A stretch of DNA of 64,000 bases from Bacillus_BE sp042263505 (GCF_042263505.1 NZ_JBHKFI010000001.1:530874-594873); one strand, 5' to 3'. Shown: positions 42,912-51,560, counted from the stretch's first letter. The notes: generated by a model not told the origin, from the sequence alone. Made by a program: numbers and translations.

Positions 42912-44213
42912 TTGGCATTTCAATTTAAATTGCCGGATATCGGAGAAGGAATCCACGAGGGTGAAATTGTAAAGTGGTTTGTGAAGCCTGGTGATAAGGT
43001 TCAGGAAGATGATGTTCTTTGTGAAGTTCAAAATGACAAGGCAGTGGTAGAAATACCATCACCTGTAGAAGGAACAGTTGAAGAAGTTTTAGTAGATGAA
43101 GGTACGGTTGCTACTGTTGGTCAAGTGCTTATCACATTTGACGCACCAGGATATGAAGATTTAAAATTTAAAGGTGACGAACACGAAGAGGCACCAAAAG
43201 AAGAGGCGAAGAATGAACCTGAAAGTGAAGCTGGAAAAGCAAGTACAGCTGAAGCTTCAGCTCAACCGGCAGAGCCTGTTGACCCAAATCGCCGCGTGAT
43301 TGCCATGCCTTCAGTACGTAAATATGCACGTGAAAATGGTATTGAAATCCGTAATGTTGCTGGAACAGGAAAAAATGGTCGTGTATTAAAAACTGATATT
43401 GACGCATTTTTAAATGGTGGTGCACAAGTGACTGCAGAGGCTACTAATCAGGCAGCAGAAAGTGTAGCAGCAGAAGAAAAAGTAGTAGCTCAACCAATCC
43501 CAATTGGTGAATATCCAGAAACTCGTGAAAAGATGAGTGGAATTCGAAAAGCTATTGCTAAAGCAATGGTAAACTCTAAGCATACGGCTCCACATGTCAC
43601 GTTAATGGATGAAGTTGATGTAACAAAACTAGTAGCTCACCGTAAAAAATTCAAAGAAGTGGCTGCGAATAAAGGGATTAAACTTACTTTCTTGCCTTAT
43701 GTTGTAAAAGCTTTGACAAGTGCATTACGTGAATATCCAGCATTAAATACTTCAATTGATGATGCAACTAGTGAGATTATCCATAAGCATTACTTCAATA
43801 TTGGGATTGCTGCAGATACTGATAAAGGTTTATTAGTTCCTGTTGTAAAAGATGCAGATCGTAAATCTGTCTTTAATATTTCCAATGAAATTAATGAACT
43901 TGCTACTAAAGCACGTGATGGAAAACTAGCACCAAATGAAATGAAAGGTGCATCATGCACGATTACCAACATAGGTTCTGCAGGTGGACAGTGGTTTACA
44001 CCAGTTATTAACCATCCTGAGGTAGCCATTCTTGGAATTGGCCGTATAGCTGAGAAACCAATTGTTAGAGACGGGGAAATAGTTGCAGCTCCGGTACTCG
44101 CTTTATCTTTAAGCTTTGACCATCGTATCATTGATGGTGCAACTGCTCAGCATGCACTTAACCACATTAAGCGCTTGTTGAATGATCCGGAAACTTTGTT
44201 AATGGAGGCGTAA
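42912..44213 (+). CDS. pdhC: Dihydrolipoamide acetyltransferase (PDH E2)
   Basis: A 433-residue E2 core protein. One N-terminal lipoyl domain carries the lipoylated Lys in VQNDKAVVEIPSP (about residue 43). An Ala/Glu-rich linker follows, then the E1/E3-binding peripheral domain (VIAMPSVRKYARENG...GRVLKTDIDAFL, about 130-165) and the catalytic acyltransferase domain (about 205-433) with the His of SFDHRIIDGA. It forms a 60-subunit core in Gram-positives. The start is TTG at 42912, ten bases after AGGAGG. A 105-base gap from pdhB may allow separate expression, as is known for B. subtilis. Confidence 0.97.
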   Translation: MAFQFKLPDIGEGIHEGEIVKWFVKPGDKVQEDDVLCEVQNDKAVVEIPSPVEGTVEEVLVDEGTVATVGQVLITFDAPGYEDLKFKGDEHEEAPKEEAKNEPESEAGKASTAEASAQPAEPVDPNRRVIAMPSVRKYARENGIEIRNVAGTGKNGRVLKTDIDAFLNGGAQVTAEATNQAAESVAAEEKVVAQPIPIGEYPETREKMSGIRKAIAKAMVNSKHTAPHVTLMDEVDVTKLVAHRKKFKEVAANKGIKLTFLPYVVKALTSALREYPALNTSIDDATSEIIHKHYFNIGIAADTDKGLLVPVVKDADRKSVFNISNEINELATKARDGKLAPNEMKGASCTITNIGSAGGQWFTPVINHPEVAILGIGRIAEKPIVRDGEIVAAPVLALSLSFDHRIIDGATAQHALNHIKRLLNDPETLLMEA

Positions 44214-44216
44214 TAA

Positions 44217-45629
44217 ATGGTAGTTGGAGATTTCCCAATCGAAACGGATACTCTTGTTCTAGGTGCAGGCCCTGGTGGTTATGTAGCAGCTATTCGCGCT
44301 GCTCAACTTGGACAAAAAGTAACAATTGTAGAAAAAGAAAACCTTGGAGGAGTTTGTTTAAATGTTGGTTGTATTCCTTCGAAAGCATTGATTTCAGCTG
44401 GTCACCGTTATGAACATGCTTTACATTCTGAAACTATGGGTATAACTGCTGAAAATGTAAAAGTGGATTTTACGAAGGTACAAGAATGGAAAACAAGTGT
44501 AGTTAAGAAGCTTACTGGTGGAGTTGAAGGATTACTAAAAGGAAATAAAGTTGATATTGCTCGTGGTGAAGGATATTTTGTTGATGCTAATAACATTCGT
44601 GTTATGACTGAGAATTCAGCTCAAACTTATACATTCAAGAATGTTATTATCGCAACAGGTTCTCGACCTATTGAACTTCCAACCTTCAAATACTCAAAAA
44701 GAGTATTAAATTCAACTGGTGCATTGAACTTACCTGAAATTCCAAAGAAACTTGTGATTATCGGTGGTGGAGTTATCGGGGTTGAACTTGGTACTGCCTA
44801 TGCTAATTTCGGTACAGAAGTTACGATTCTTGAAGGAAGCGCTGAATTATTTGCTGGAGCATTTGAAAAGCAAATGTCATCTCTTGTAGCGCGTAATTTA
44901 AAGAAAAAAGGCGCAGAAATTGTGACAAATGCAATGGCTAAAGGCGTTGTAGAAAAAGAAGACGGTGTTTCGGTAACTTATGAAGCAAAAGGGGAAGAAA
45001 AAACAATTGATGCTGACTATGTTTTAGTAACGGTTGGCCGCCGTCCAAATACGGATGAGATTGGACTTGAGCAACTTGGGCTTGAAATGTCTGATCGCGG
45101 ACTAATCAAAATTGATAAGCAATGTCGGACGAATGTATCGAATGTTTATGCAATTGGTGATATTGTCGCAGGACCTCAACTTGCTCATAAAGCATCTTAT
45201 GAAGCGAAAATTGCAGCAGAAGCGATTTCTGGACATCCTTCAGAAATTGATTATCTAGGCATTCCAGCAGTTGTTTTCTCAGATCCGGAACTTGCATCAG
45301 TAGGCTATACTGAACAGCAAGCGAAAGAAGAGGGAATTGAAGTAACTGCAGCTAAATTCCCATTCGCTGCAAATGGACGTGCATTAGCCTTAGATAGTAC
45401 AGATGGATTTGTGAAGATTGTTACTCGTAAGGAAGATAGTTTAGTGATTGGTGCACAAATTGCCGGACCAAGTGCTTCTGATATGATTGCAGAGCTTGGC
45501 CTTGCGATTGAAGCAGGAATGACGGCTGAAGATCTAGCAATGACCATTCACGCACATCCAACTTTAGGAGAAATTACAATGGAAGCAGCTGAGGTTGCTT
45601 TAGGAACACCAATTCATATTGTTAAATAA
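44217..45629 (+). CDS. pdhD: Dihydrolipoamide dehydrogenase (PDH E3)
   Basis: A 470-residue FAD flavoprotein that reoxidises dihydrolipoyl groups with NAD+. FAD site: VLGAGPGGYVAAIRAAQLG; redox disulfide: GGVCLNVGCIPSKAL; NAD site: IGGGVIGVELGTAYA; C-terminal active-site base: HAHPTLGE. The ATG starts three bases after the pdhC stop, with GGAGG eight bases upstream. The same E3 probably also serves the second dehydrogenase operon at 60.6 kb, whose visible genes include no E3. Confidence 0.98.
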   Translation: MVVGDFPIETDTLVLGAGPGGYVAAIRAAQLGQKVTIVEKENLGGVCLNVGCIPSKALISAGHRYEHALHSETMGITAENVKVDFTKVQEWKTSVVKKLTGGVEGLLKGNKVDIARGEGYFVDANNIRVMTENSAQTYTFKNVIIATGSRPIELPTFKYSKRVLNSTGALNLPEIPKKLVIIGGGVIGVELGTAYANFGTEVTILEGSAELFAGAFEKQMSSLVARNLKKKGAEIVTNAMAKGVVEKEDGVSVTYEAKGEEKTIDADYVLVTVGRRPNTDEIGLEQLGLEMSDRGLIKIDKQCRTNVSNVYAIGDIVAGPQLAHKASYEAKIAAEAISGHPSEIDYLGIPAVVFSDPELASVGYTEQQAKEEGIEVTAAKFPFAANGRALALDSTDGFVKIVTRKEDSLVIGAQIAGPSASDMIAELGLAIEAGMTAEDLAMTIHAHPTLGEITMEAAEVALGTPIHIVK

Positions 45630-45633
45630 TATT

Positions 45634-45675
45634 AAAAAGGAACCGATTCGTAATTTGAATTTGGTTCCTTTTTTA
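45634..45675 (+). terminator. Terminator of pdhABCD
   Basis: AAAAAGGAACC-ATTC and GAAT-GGTTCCTTTTTT form a two-part stem with T-run right after pdhD. Confidence 0.85.
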
Positions 45676-45730
45676 TAGAATCAATATATTCACTTGCTCA
45701 TTAAAAGTACGCAATAATTTTGAAGAAGGG

Positions 45731-46117
45731 CTATTTTTGTGTAAGAGCTTGTTCAACAGGTTCAATAATCCTTTCTTTTGGAATAAGTCCGTCAACGCTG
45801 AATAATACTTTGTTTTGGTAAACGACTACCATTGCAGGGCTTTGCTCGATATGATATCGATCATAATATTTGGCAGCATCTTTAGAAGAAATAATGAGCA
45901 TATTATGGATTTCTTTTGGAAATTTCTTTTTTAGTTCGATAATGGCATCATAATAGGAAGCTTCATCATCAAAGTTGGATTCTTGTGAGAAGAATAAAAT
46001 TTGCTTGGTATTATGATTGATGACTAGTTTAGGTTCATCATGTTTCTTCTCTGATAAATAAAAGAAAAGAACTAGAATACATAAAACAAGGAATGCAGCC
46101 AACAACCCTTTCATCAT
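45731..46117 (-). CDS. Membrane-anchored thioredoxin-fold-like small protein
   Basis: A 128-residue protein with one N-terminal transmembrane anchor (LLAAFLVLCILVLFFYL) and an extracytoplasmic domain with thioredoxin-like layout: KQILFFSQESNF, then YDRYHIEQSPAMVVVYQNKVLF, which looks like the cis-proline strand. It lacks CxxC, so it would not be a thiol oxidoreductase. The membrane Cys is not in a lipobox. The ATG at 46117 follows GTGGGGAT. It occupies the site of slp in B. subtilis, but it lies on the opposite strand and I do not see clear homology. Confidence 0.55.
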   Translation of the reverse strand: MMKGLLAAFLVLCILVLFFYLSEKKHDEPKLVINHNTKQILFFSQESNFDDEASYYDAIIELKKKFPKEIHNMLIISSKDAAKYYDRYHIEQSPAMVVVYQNKVLFSVDGLIPKERIIEPVEQALTQK

Positions 46118-46385
46118 GAATATCCCCACTCTTTGGATAAGCTAAGTTAATTAAACAAGTCTTCATTTTTCTCCATATTTTATCATAGGAATAAATATAA
46201 ATATTTCATTTAATAAAAATGTTACATAAATGATAAATATTGTTATATTGATGCAAAAAGCTTGACTGGATTTATAAGAAGGGAGCAGATGAATAATACA
46301 AATTAATTTCACATGGCATACATACAATAACTCACTTTTTTTGATCCTAGTAAAGAAATGTATTACTCGTAATTGGTGGTGTGAA

Positions 46386-46625
46386 ATGAAGGCATATACC
46401 GTATTTCTATTACAGTTGATAATTTGGAGTGGTTATCATTTAATCGAATGGTTATCAAAGCGTGATCATCCACTTAATAATATATTAATGTTTCTCATTT
46501 TCTTCTATCTTGCTATCATGATTAGTAATTCGATTTTAAAGTCTGCTAAAAAAACATTTTATTTAACTTTGTTAAGTCTAATCATTTATTGTACATTTCA
46601 TATCACTTTATACTATATTCATTAA
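46386..46625 (+). CDS. Small integral membrane protein
   Basis: A 79-residue hydrophobic protein with about three transmembrane segments: AYTVFLLQLIIWSGYHLI, ILMFLIFFYLAIMISNSI and FYLTLLSLIIYCTFHITL. GGTGGTGTGAA precedes the ATG at 46386; an upstream ATG at 46341 adds a Cys- and Trp-rich tail without a ribosome site. No family recognised. It ends at a bidirectional terminator shared with the convergent DUF1885 gene. Confidence 0.5.
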   Translation: MKAYTVFLLQLIIWSGYHLIEWLSKRDHPLNNILMFLIFFYLAIMISNSILKSAKKTFYLTLLSLIIYCTFHITLYYIH

Positions 46626-46627
46626 AA

Positions 46628-46670
46628 TAAAAGACTTCCTGAGTAAGGTTGCTCCTTTAGGAAGTCTTTT
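46628..46670. terminator. Bidirectional terminator
   Basis: AAAAGACTTCCT and AGGAAGTCTTTT form a perfect stem around a 19-base loop, between convergent genes. Confidence 0.85.
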
Positions 46671-46678
46671 GGTTCACT

Positions 46679-47116
46679 TTATTTACGTGGATAGTAATAC
46701 ATAATTCTGCCATTAAATAAATGTAACTCTGCTTTCAGCTTTTTTCCAAGGAATTTACAGAATTCATTTGCTTTTCCCTTATCGCCATATGTGGCAGTAT
46801 GAGGTAAAGTCACTTGAATCACTGGTTGCTTATGTTCAGCCCCTTCTCCATCTGTAATATTCTCCTCTATAACACCAATGTATATCGCATGGTATCGATC
46901 ATGATTAGAGGAAAGATGTAACCATGTACCATTTTCTACCTCTACTTCATGGATAACATATGGAAATGCAGCCTCTTGATAATTCCAATCCACTTGATTT
47001 CCAGTTTTAGTGGTAATTTGTTTATAATATTGTAATAATTCTCTAATCTCCCCAATGGTAACGTTTTCTCTAGCTGATGCAGGTACAAGTTTTAAGTAAG
47101 CATTTCTGACCATCAT
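46679..47116 (-). CDS. DUF1885 family protein
   Basis: A 145-residue soluble protein recalled as the DUF1885 family of Bacilli: NAYLKLVPASARENVTIGEI, YYKQITTKTGNQVDWNYQEAAFPY, SNHDRYHAIYIGV and the C-terminus KANEFCKFLGKKLKAELHLF. The fold is probably alpha/beta, and function is unknown. The start follows AAGGGGGATGG; two adjacent ATG codons are possible. It stands alone on the minus strand. Confidence 0.75.
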   Translation of the reverse strand: MMVRNAYLKLVPASARENVTIGEIRELLQYYKQITTKTGNQVDWNYQEAAFPYVIHEVEVENGTWLHLSSNHDRYHAIYIGVIEENITDGEGAEHKQPVIQVTLPHTATYGDKGKANEFCKFLGKKLKAELHLFNGRIMYYYPRK

Positions 47117-47369
47117 CCATCCCCCTTATAACATAAATAAAAATCTGTATTAATGATTCAATTTATTCTAGCACTGTTTAAAAAGTCATGACAATAAAAA
47201 GGGTTTTTCAAAGGAAGAGAAATATAGCACATCATTTTTTAGAAAGTGATTTTACTTATGAAAAAATAGGAGTAGAGACTTGTTTGTTATATAAGATTAA
47301 ATTTTGTTGTCAAATGGTCAAAAATCAATTATAATAAGATTCTAAATATTTAAAAATTGGAGGGATCAT

Positions 47370-47669
47370 ATGGAATTGTTCAACAAATTATATGATGAAT
47401 TTGAAAATGTGAATGTTCGTTTTGTAGGTTTTACGACTGAAAGTACAAGGTATGATTTTGGAATTATCTTTACAAATATGTTTTTTGGCAAGCCTCTTGT
47501 TGTTTGTATGCAAACTGGCCGCTCTACACTCCTCGACCCTAAAGACCTCGATGATATCGAATATATTCAAAGAGCATTTCCTATTCATGATGAACAGCAG
47601 GCGAAAGAATTAATTGAATTCTTTACCTCTGCTTTACCAAGTATCCCTTTTCTCACACAATATGAATAA
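47370..47669 (+). CDS. DUF3055 family protein
   Basis: A 99-residue protein of the DUF3055 (SAV4209-like) family of Bacilli and Staphylococci: MELFNKLYDEFENVNVRFVG, TRYDFGIIFTNMFFGKPLVV and MQTGRSTLLDPKDLDD. No catalytic motif is apparent and the role is unknown. TTGGAGGGATCAT precedes the ATG, and a terminator follows. It lies between pdhD and the SR1 locus. Confidence 0.8.
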   Translation: MELFNKLYDEFENVNVRFVGFTTESTRYDFGIIFTNMFFGKPLVVCMQTGRSTLLDPKDLDDIEYIQRAFPIHDEQQAKELIEFFTSALPSIPFLTQYE

Positions 47670-47678
47670 TCTTTAATA

Positions 47679-47710
47679 AACCAGAAGGATTTCAAATCTT
47701 TCTGGTTTTT
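47679..47710 (+). terminator. Terminator of the DUF3055 gene
   Basis: ACCAGAAGGATT and ATCTTTCTGGT pair with one G-U, followed by TTTTT. Confidence 0.8.
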
Positions 47711-47812
47711 CTATGTTAAAAATGTCATACTAATCTTTTGCATACGATAAACTAATGTAAGAATATGTAGAAAATGAGAATGAACTTTCTAAATGTGTCA
47801 TACAAAATAGGC

Positions 47813-47868
47813 TTGAATTTTTAAATATGTTATATTATTATGGAATTAAGTTAATTAAAACGCTTTCC
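47813..47868 (+). promoter_or_regulatory. SR1 promoter with a cre-like site
   Basis: TTGAAT (47813-47818) and TATTAT (47836-47841) are exactly 17 bases apart. TTAAAACGCTTTCC (47855-47868), matching the CcpA cre core (AAANCGNTTTC), begins a few bases downstream of the predicted start near 47848. In B. subtilis SR1 is repressed by CcpN and weakly by CcpA under glycolysis; a roadblock by CcpA is an inference here. Confidence 0.6.
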
Positions 47869-47903
47869 TAAAGAGGGAAACAAATAAGAAAAGGGGATAT
47901 ATA

Positions 47904-48029
47904 ATGGGAACAATCGTTTGTCAAGATTGTGAATCAACTATTGCTTATTTTGAAGATGAAAAGGTAACCGTACTTTATTCAAAATGTGATTGCCCTTGCT
48001 GCAAGGAAAAGCATCATCACGAAAAATAA
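47904..48029 (+). CDS. sr1P: GapA-binding peptide SR1P
   Basis: A 41-residue peptide, beginning MGTIVCQDCESTIAYFEDE and continuing KVTVLYSKC. The first 25 residues are nearly those of B. subtilis SR1P (39 aa), which binds GapA and promotes RNase J1 activity. The C-terminus differs: a cysteine cluster CDCPCC followed by KEKHHHEK. With CQDC this gives six cysteines and three histidines, a likely metal site. AAAAGGGG lies seven bases before the ATG. It was located by reading, because it is too short for usual length limits. Confidence 0.9.
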   Translation: MGTIVCQDCESTIAYFEDEKVTVLYSKCDCPCCKEKHHHEK

Positions 48030-48115
48030 GCAGAAATCAGCGGGATTAAAGGGAAACTTGTTTTCAAAGATTTTGAAAGCGATTAAATAAAAAATAACTA
48101 CACTAAAGCTTTGTT

Positions 48116-48145
48116 AGATCTATTCATTCGAATAGATCTTTCTAT
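48116..48145 (+). terminator. SR1 terminator
   Basis: AGATCTATTC and GAATAGATCT form a perfect 10-bp stem with loop ATTC, followed by TTCTATT. Confidence 0.75.
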
Positions 48146-48225
48146 TGGTTGGAGAATTTATTCAATAAATATTGGCTATTTTCGGATCAATCGCTGCAAA
48201 GTCTTTCTTTAAAAAGTAAACACAT

Positions 48226-48261
48226 AAAAAAGGCAGGTATCAAGTTATGATATCTGCCTTA
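48226..48261 (-). terminator. Terminator of speA
   Basis: On the minus strand, AAGGCAGATATC and GATACCTGCCTT pair around an 8-base loop, followed by a U-run. Confidence 0.85.
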
Positions 48262-48287
48262 TCACTTTTCATTTTATTTTAGGGACA

Positions 48288-49757
48288 TTATTTAATGGCA
48301 CGGTGTTCTTTGATAACTCTTAGCATGCTTAAGTCATAATCTTCTGGTCCTTGAACAGGAAGTCCTGCTTCCATATTCTTTTTGATATAAATTAGGTTAT
48401 CTTCCGTGATAATTTCACCAGGAATAAAGATAGGAATGCCTGGTGGATAGACCATGATAAATTCAGCAATAATTCTTCCTTCTGATTTGTCAAAGGTCAC
48501 AAGCTCTGTCTCCGCATAAAAAGCATCACGAGGTGATAAAGCTAACACCGGGATCTCAGGTAAGAGGACGGATGTCTGAATCTTTTCTGCAACCCCTTTT
48601 CTTTCCTCAGCAAGGTGGCGTAAAGCTTTGATTAAGATATCAGCCTCATTTTGGGTGTCTCCTGATGTGATAATGCAAAGTATATTATACAAGTCAGACA
48701 TTTCTACTTCGATATTATAGTGGTCTCGTAACCATTTCTCAACATCAAATCCATTTAAACCTAAATCTTTGACGGATATGATGAGTTTTGTTGGATCATA
48801 ATCAAAGGCAGATTCGGATTTTAATATTTCTTCACCAACGCAGTACAGTCCTTCAATCTCGTTGACCTCTTTGCGAATGTATTGAGCCAATTGGATGGTC
48901 TTTTCAATCAGTTCTTTTCCTTCTGTCACCAGTCTTTTTCTTGCAACATCTAAAGAAGCAAGTAAAAGATAAGAAGTTGAAGTTGTCGTTAACATACTTA
49001 AAATTGATTGAACTCTTTTGACGGATATAAGTCCTTTTTTTACATTAAGGATAGAGCTTTGGGTCATGGATCCGCCAAGCTTATGAACACTTGTGGCAGC
49101 CATATCGGCTCCAGCTTGCATCGCAGATAATGGGAGTTCATCATGGAAATGGATATGTACTCCATGTGCTTCATCCACTAAAACTGGTACATGAAAGGAA
49201 TGGGCAATCTCAACGATTGTCTTTAAATCTGCAGAAATGCCAAAATATGTTGGATTAATAACTAATAAAGCTTTAGCATCTGGATGCTGCTCCAGGGCTG
49301 TTTCAACTGCATGCAGGGTAATACCATGGGAAATTCCCAAGTTTTCATCTACTTCCGGATGGATAAAAATTGGTACAGCTCCCGAAAAAACGATAGCTGA
49401 CATAACGGATTTATGCACATTTCGCGGAACAATGATTTTGTCCCCAGGGCCACAAACTGCCATAACCATAGCCATAATCGCCCCGCTCGTCCCTTGTACG
49501 GAGAAAAACGTATGATCTGCTCCAAAGGCTTCTGCTGCTAAATCTTGTGCTTGTTTAATCATTCCTTTTGGCTGGTGAAGATCATCAAGAGGTCCAATAT
49601 TAATAAGATCTATCGATAAAGCATTATCACCAATAAATTGACGGAATTCTGGATCAAGACCTGCCCCTTTTTTATGTCCAGGAATGTGAAATTGAACAGG
49701 ATTTTTCTTAACGTGGTTGAGTAAACCGCTAAATAACGGTGTTTCATTTTGTAACAA
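48288..49757 (-). CDS. speA: Arginine decarboxylase SpeA
   Basis: A 489-residue PLP-dependent Orn/Lys/Arg decarboxylase of the aspartate-aminotransferase fold, making agmatine for polyamine synthesis. Signatures: QFHIPGHKKGAGLDPEF, FFSVQGTSGAIMAMVMAV, LVDEAHGVHIHFHDELP and the Schiff-base lysine in SVHKLGGSMTQSS. The TTG at 49757 aligns the N-terminus LQNETPLFSGL with B. subtilis SpeA (SQHETPLYTGL) and has AGAGGTG upstream; an ATG 23 codons earlier has no family support. It is convergent with SR1, the same arrangement as in B. subtilis. Confidence 0.95.
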   Translation of the reverse strand: MLQNETPLFSGLLNHVKKNPVQFHIPGHKKGAGLDPEFRQFIGDNALSIDLINIGPLDDLHQPKGMIKQAQDLAAEAFGADHTFFSVQGTSGAIMAMVMAVCGPGDKIIVPRNVHKSVMSAIVFSGAVPIFIHPEVDENLGISHGITLHAVETALEQHPDAKALLVINPTYFGISADLKTIVEIAHSFHVPVLVDEAHGVHIHFHDELPLSAMQAGADMAATSVHKLGGSMTQSSILNVKKGLISVKRVQSILSMLTTTSTSYLLLASLDVARKRLVTEGKELIEKTIQLAQYIRKEVNEIEGLYCVGEEILKSESAFDYDPTKLIISVKDLGLNGFDVEKWLRDHYNIEVEMSDLYNILCIITSGDTQNEADILIKALRHLAEERKGVAEKIQTSVLLPEIPVLALSPRDAFYAETELVTFDKSEGRIIAEFIMVYPPGIPIFIPGEIITEDNLIYIKKNMEAGLPVQGPEDYDLSMLRVIKEHRAIK

Positions 49758-49939
49758 TGTTGATCCACACCTCTTCGGATTAATATCTTGAAAAAAATAA
49801 AACAAATGAATTATAGCATTATTCATTTCCTTTGCATAGAGATTTTCTGCCTCTCCATAGATAGTTTTTGAAATTCAAAAGGAAAATAAAACATGGAAGT
49901 AGAACTTAATAAAAATAACTTTTTAGGAGGGGAGAAAAA

Positions 49940-50899
49940 ATGAATTGGAAAACGGGGATAACGGAATTATTACATATTAAATATCCAATAATTCAAGGAG
50001 GGTTAGCTTATTTAGCCTACTCGGAGCTTTCGGCGGCTGTTTCAAATGCAGGGGGATTAGGACAAATCACTGCCATGAGCTTAGATACACCGGAGGATTT
50101 AAAAAAGGAAATTCAAAAGGTTAAGAAATTAACAAATAAACCATTTGGTGTTAATTTTGCCATTGGCCAACATGGAAGACCATTTTCTCATTTTTTGGAT
50201 GTGGCTATTGAAGAAGCAGTACCAGTAATTTCAATGACGGGTGGGAACCCTTCGCCAATCTTTGAGCAGCTTAAGGGAACCAATATTAAAAAACTAGTAT
50301 TAGTTGCTGCAAGAAGGCAAGCAGAAAAGGCAGAGGAATTAGGTGCCGATGCTGTGATGGTGGTTGGTCAGGAAGGCGGAGGCCATTTAGGAAGAAATGA
50401 TATCGGGACTATGGTTCTTATTCCGCAAGTAGTGGATGCTGTCAACATTCCCGTGATTGCTTCTGGTGGAATTGGAGATGGCCGTGGATTAATGGCAGCT
50501 TTAAGTCTTGGTGCAGAGGGAATCGAAATGGGAACCCGTTTTATCGCAACAAAGGAATGCGTTCATGCGTCAGAATTATATAAGAATAAGTTGGTGGAAG
50601 GAACGGAGAATGACACGATTGTCATCAAACGCTCACTCGGGGCACCAGCCAGGGCGATTGCAAATAACTGGACTGAAAAGATTATCAATATTGAAAAAGA
50701 AGATGGAGGGTATGAAAAATTAAAGGATTATATTAGCGGGGAGGCGAATAAAAGATATATTTATGAAGGAAAAATGGATCAAGGCTTTGCCTGGGCAGGG
50801 CAAGTGATGGGATTAATAAAAGATATTCCTAGTGTGAAAGAATTAATTAAACGGATGATTGAAGAAGGGGAAGAAATTCGCAAAAAATGGGGAGACTAA
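49940..50899 (+). CDS. FMN-dependent nitronate monooxygenase / FabK-like enzyme
   Basis: A 319-residue TIM-barrel flavoprotein of the nitronate monooxygenase (2-nitropropane dioxygenase)/enoyl-ACP reductase II group. N-terminal IKYPIIQGGLAYLAYSELSA, FMN-phosphate residues in GGIGDGRGLMAALSLGAEGIEMGTRF, and the GQEGGGHLGR loop that holds the catalytic His in class I-like enzymes. It may detoxify propionate 3-nitronate or reduce enoyl thioesters; the two cannot be separated here. Next to it is repeat copy 4, with no other terminator visible. TTAGGAGGGGAGAAAAA precedes the ATG. Confidence 0.85.
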   Translation: MNWKTGITELLHIKYPIIQGGLAYLAYSELSAAVSNAGGLGQITAMSLDTPEDLKKEIQKVKKLTNKPFGVNFAIGQHGRPFSHFLDVAIEEAVPVISMTGGNPSPIFEQLKGTNIKKLVLVAARRQAEKAEELGADAVMVVGQEGGGHLGRNDIGTMVLIPQVVDAVNIPVIASGGIGDGRGLMAALSLGAEGIEMGTRFIATKECVHASELYKNKLVEGTENDTIVIKRSLGAPARAIANNWTEKIINIEKEDGGYEKLKDYISGEANKRYIYEGKMDQGFAWAGQVMGLIKDIPSVKELIKRMIEEGEEIRKKWGD

Positions 50900-50936
50900 G
50901 CTCTCATGGATAGTGTAATATAGAAAATGGTTTTAT

Positions 50937-51247
50937 CCCACTCTTAACGGACATTTTGACTCCCACTTCAAGATTCTGAGAATACGAAGAAGATAAGTGG
51001 GAGATCAACTGTCCGGAAAGGTCCGACGAGGGATTAAGGTCCTAGTCAGGCGAAGCCACAGGATGTGGCGTTATGAGCCTGATTGATTTTTCTTTGGGCT
51101 TCAGCCCTTAGAAAAATCAATCAGGCTCTGCGTGACTAACCATCAGTGGGGGATGAATGGCAGACTAAAAGCGCGACGTCAACACATAAGTCTGCACTCG
51201 CACGTCCTGTGCGTCGAAAACCCCCACTGATGGATGTTTCACTTTAT
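50937..51247 (+). mobile_element. TTTAT-flanked structured repeat, copy 4 (perfected palindrome)
   Basis: A 311-bp copy with TTTAT before (50932-50936) and at the end (51243-51247). Left nested hairpins and right 13-bp stem are intact. Its central part differs from the other copies: a 19-bp perfect inverted repeat (51075-51093 with 51110-51128) around GGGCTTCAGCCC replaces an imperfect one, with loss of about 11 bases. It fills the space between the nitronate monooxygenase gene and yktA. Confidence 0.75.
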
Positions 51248-51278
51248 GCAGCAGGAGAAATAAAAGAAGGTGACAAAC

Positions 51279-51554
51279 ATGGAATATCAATATCCAATCG
51301 AGCCGGATTGGTCAACAGAAGAAATTATTGATGTCATTAAATTCTTCGAATATGTTGAAAAAGCATATGAGAGCGGAGTAGACCGTGACATATTGCTCAC
51401 TGTTTATCGGAGATTTAAAGAAATCGTACCAAGTAAAGCAGAAGAGAAAAGAATATGTGGTGAATTTGAAGAAATCAGCGGCTATTCTTGTTATCAAACA
51501 GTAAAGAAGGTAAAAGAAACAGCCCCTGGTCAAAAAATAAAAATGAAAAAATAA
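51279..51554 (+). CDS. yktA: YktA family protein (UPF0223)
   Basis: A 91-residue helical protein of UPF0223: YQYPIEPDWSTEEIIDVIKF, AYESGVDRDILLTVYRRFKE and the C-terminal FEEISGYSCYQTVKKVKE. B. subtilis YktA is nearly the same size. The ATG at 51279 follows AAGAAGGTGA; the overlapping GTG at 51270 is part of that site. It starts only 32 bases after repeat copy 4, so its promoter must lie within or before the element. Function unknown. Confidence 0.88.
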   Translation: MEYQYPIEPDWSTEEIIDVIKFFEYVEKAYESGVDRDILLTVYRRFKEIVPSKAEEKRICGEFEEISGYSCYQTVKKVKETAPGQKIKMKK

Positions 51555-51560
51555 TGTTTT

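Larger units (their letters stand above)
47848..48145 (+). ncRNA. SR1 dual-function small RNA
   Basis: The transcript lies between pdhD and speA, as SR1 does in B. subtilis, and encodes a clear SR1P peptide (47904-48029). The predicted start near 47848 and the intrinsic terminator at 48116-48145 give about 295 nt, longer than the roughly 205 nt recalled for B. subtilis. In that species SR1 pairs with ahrC mRNA (activator of arginine catabolism) and, through SR1P, modulates GapA and RNase J1. The base-pairing part of this RNA, downstream of the peptide, cannot be matched to ahrC because ahrC is outside the window. rnjA lies 10.5 kb away. Confidence 0.75.

Noticed and set aside
45731..46117. 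Assignment as Slp lipoprotein from its place after pdhD
   Set aside because: It lies on the opposite strand and lacks a lipobox; similarity to Slp cannot be shown.
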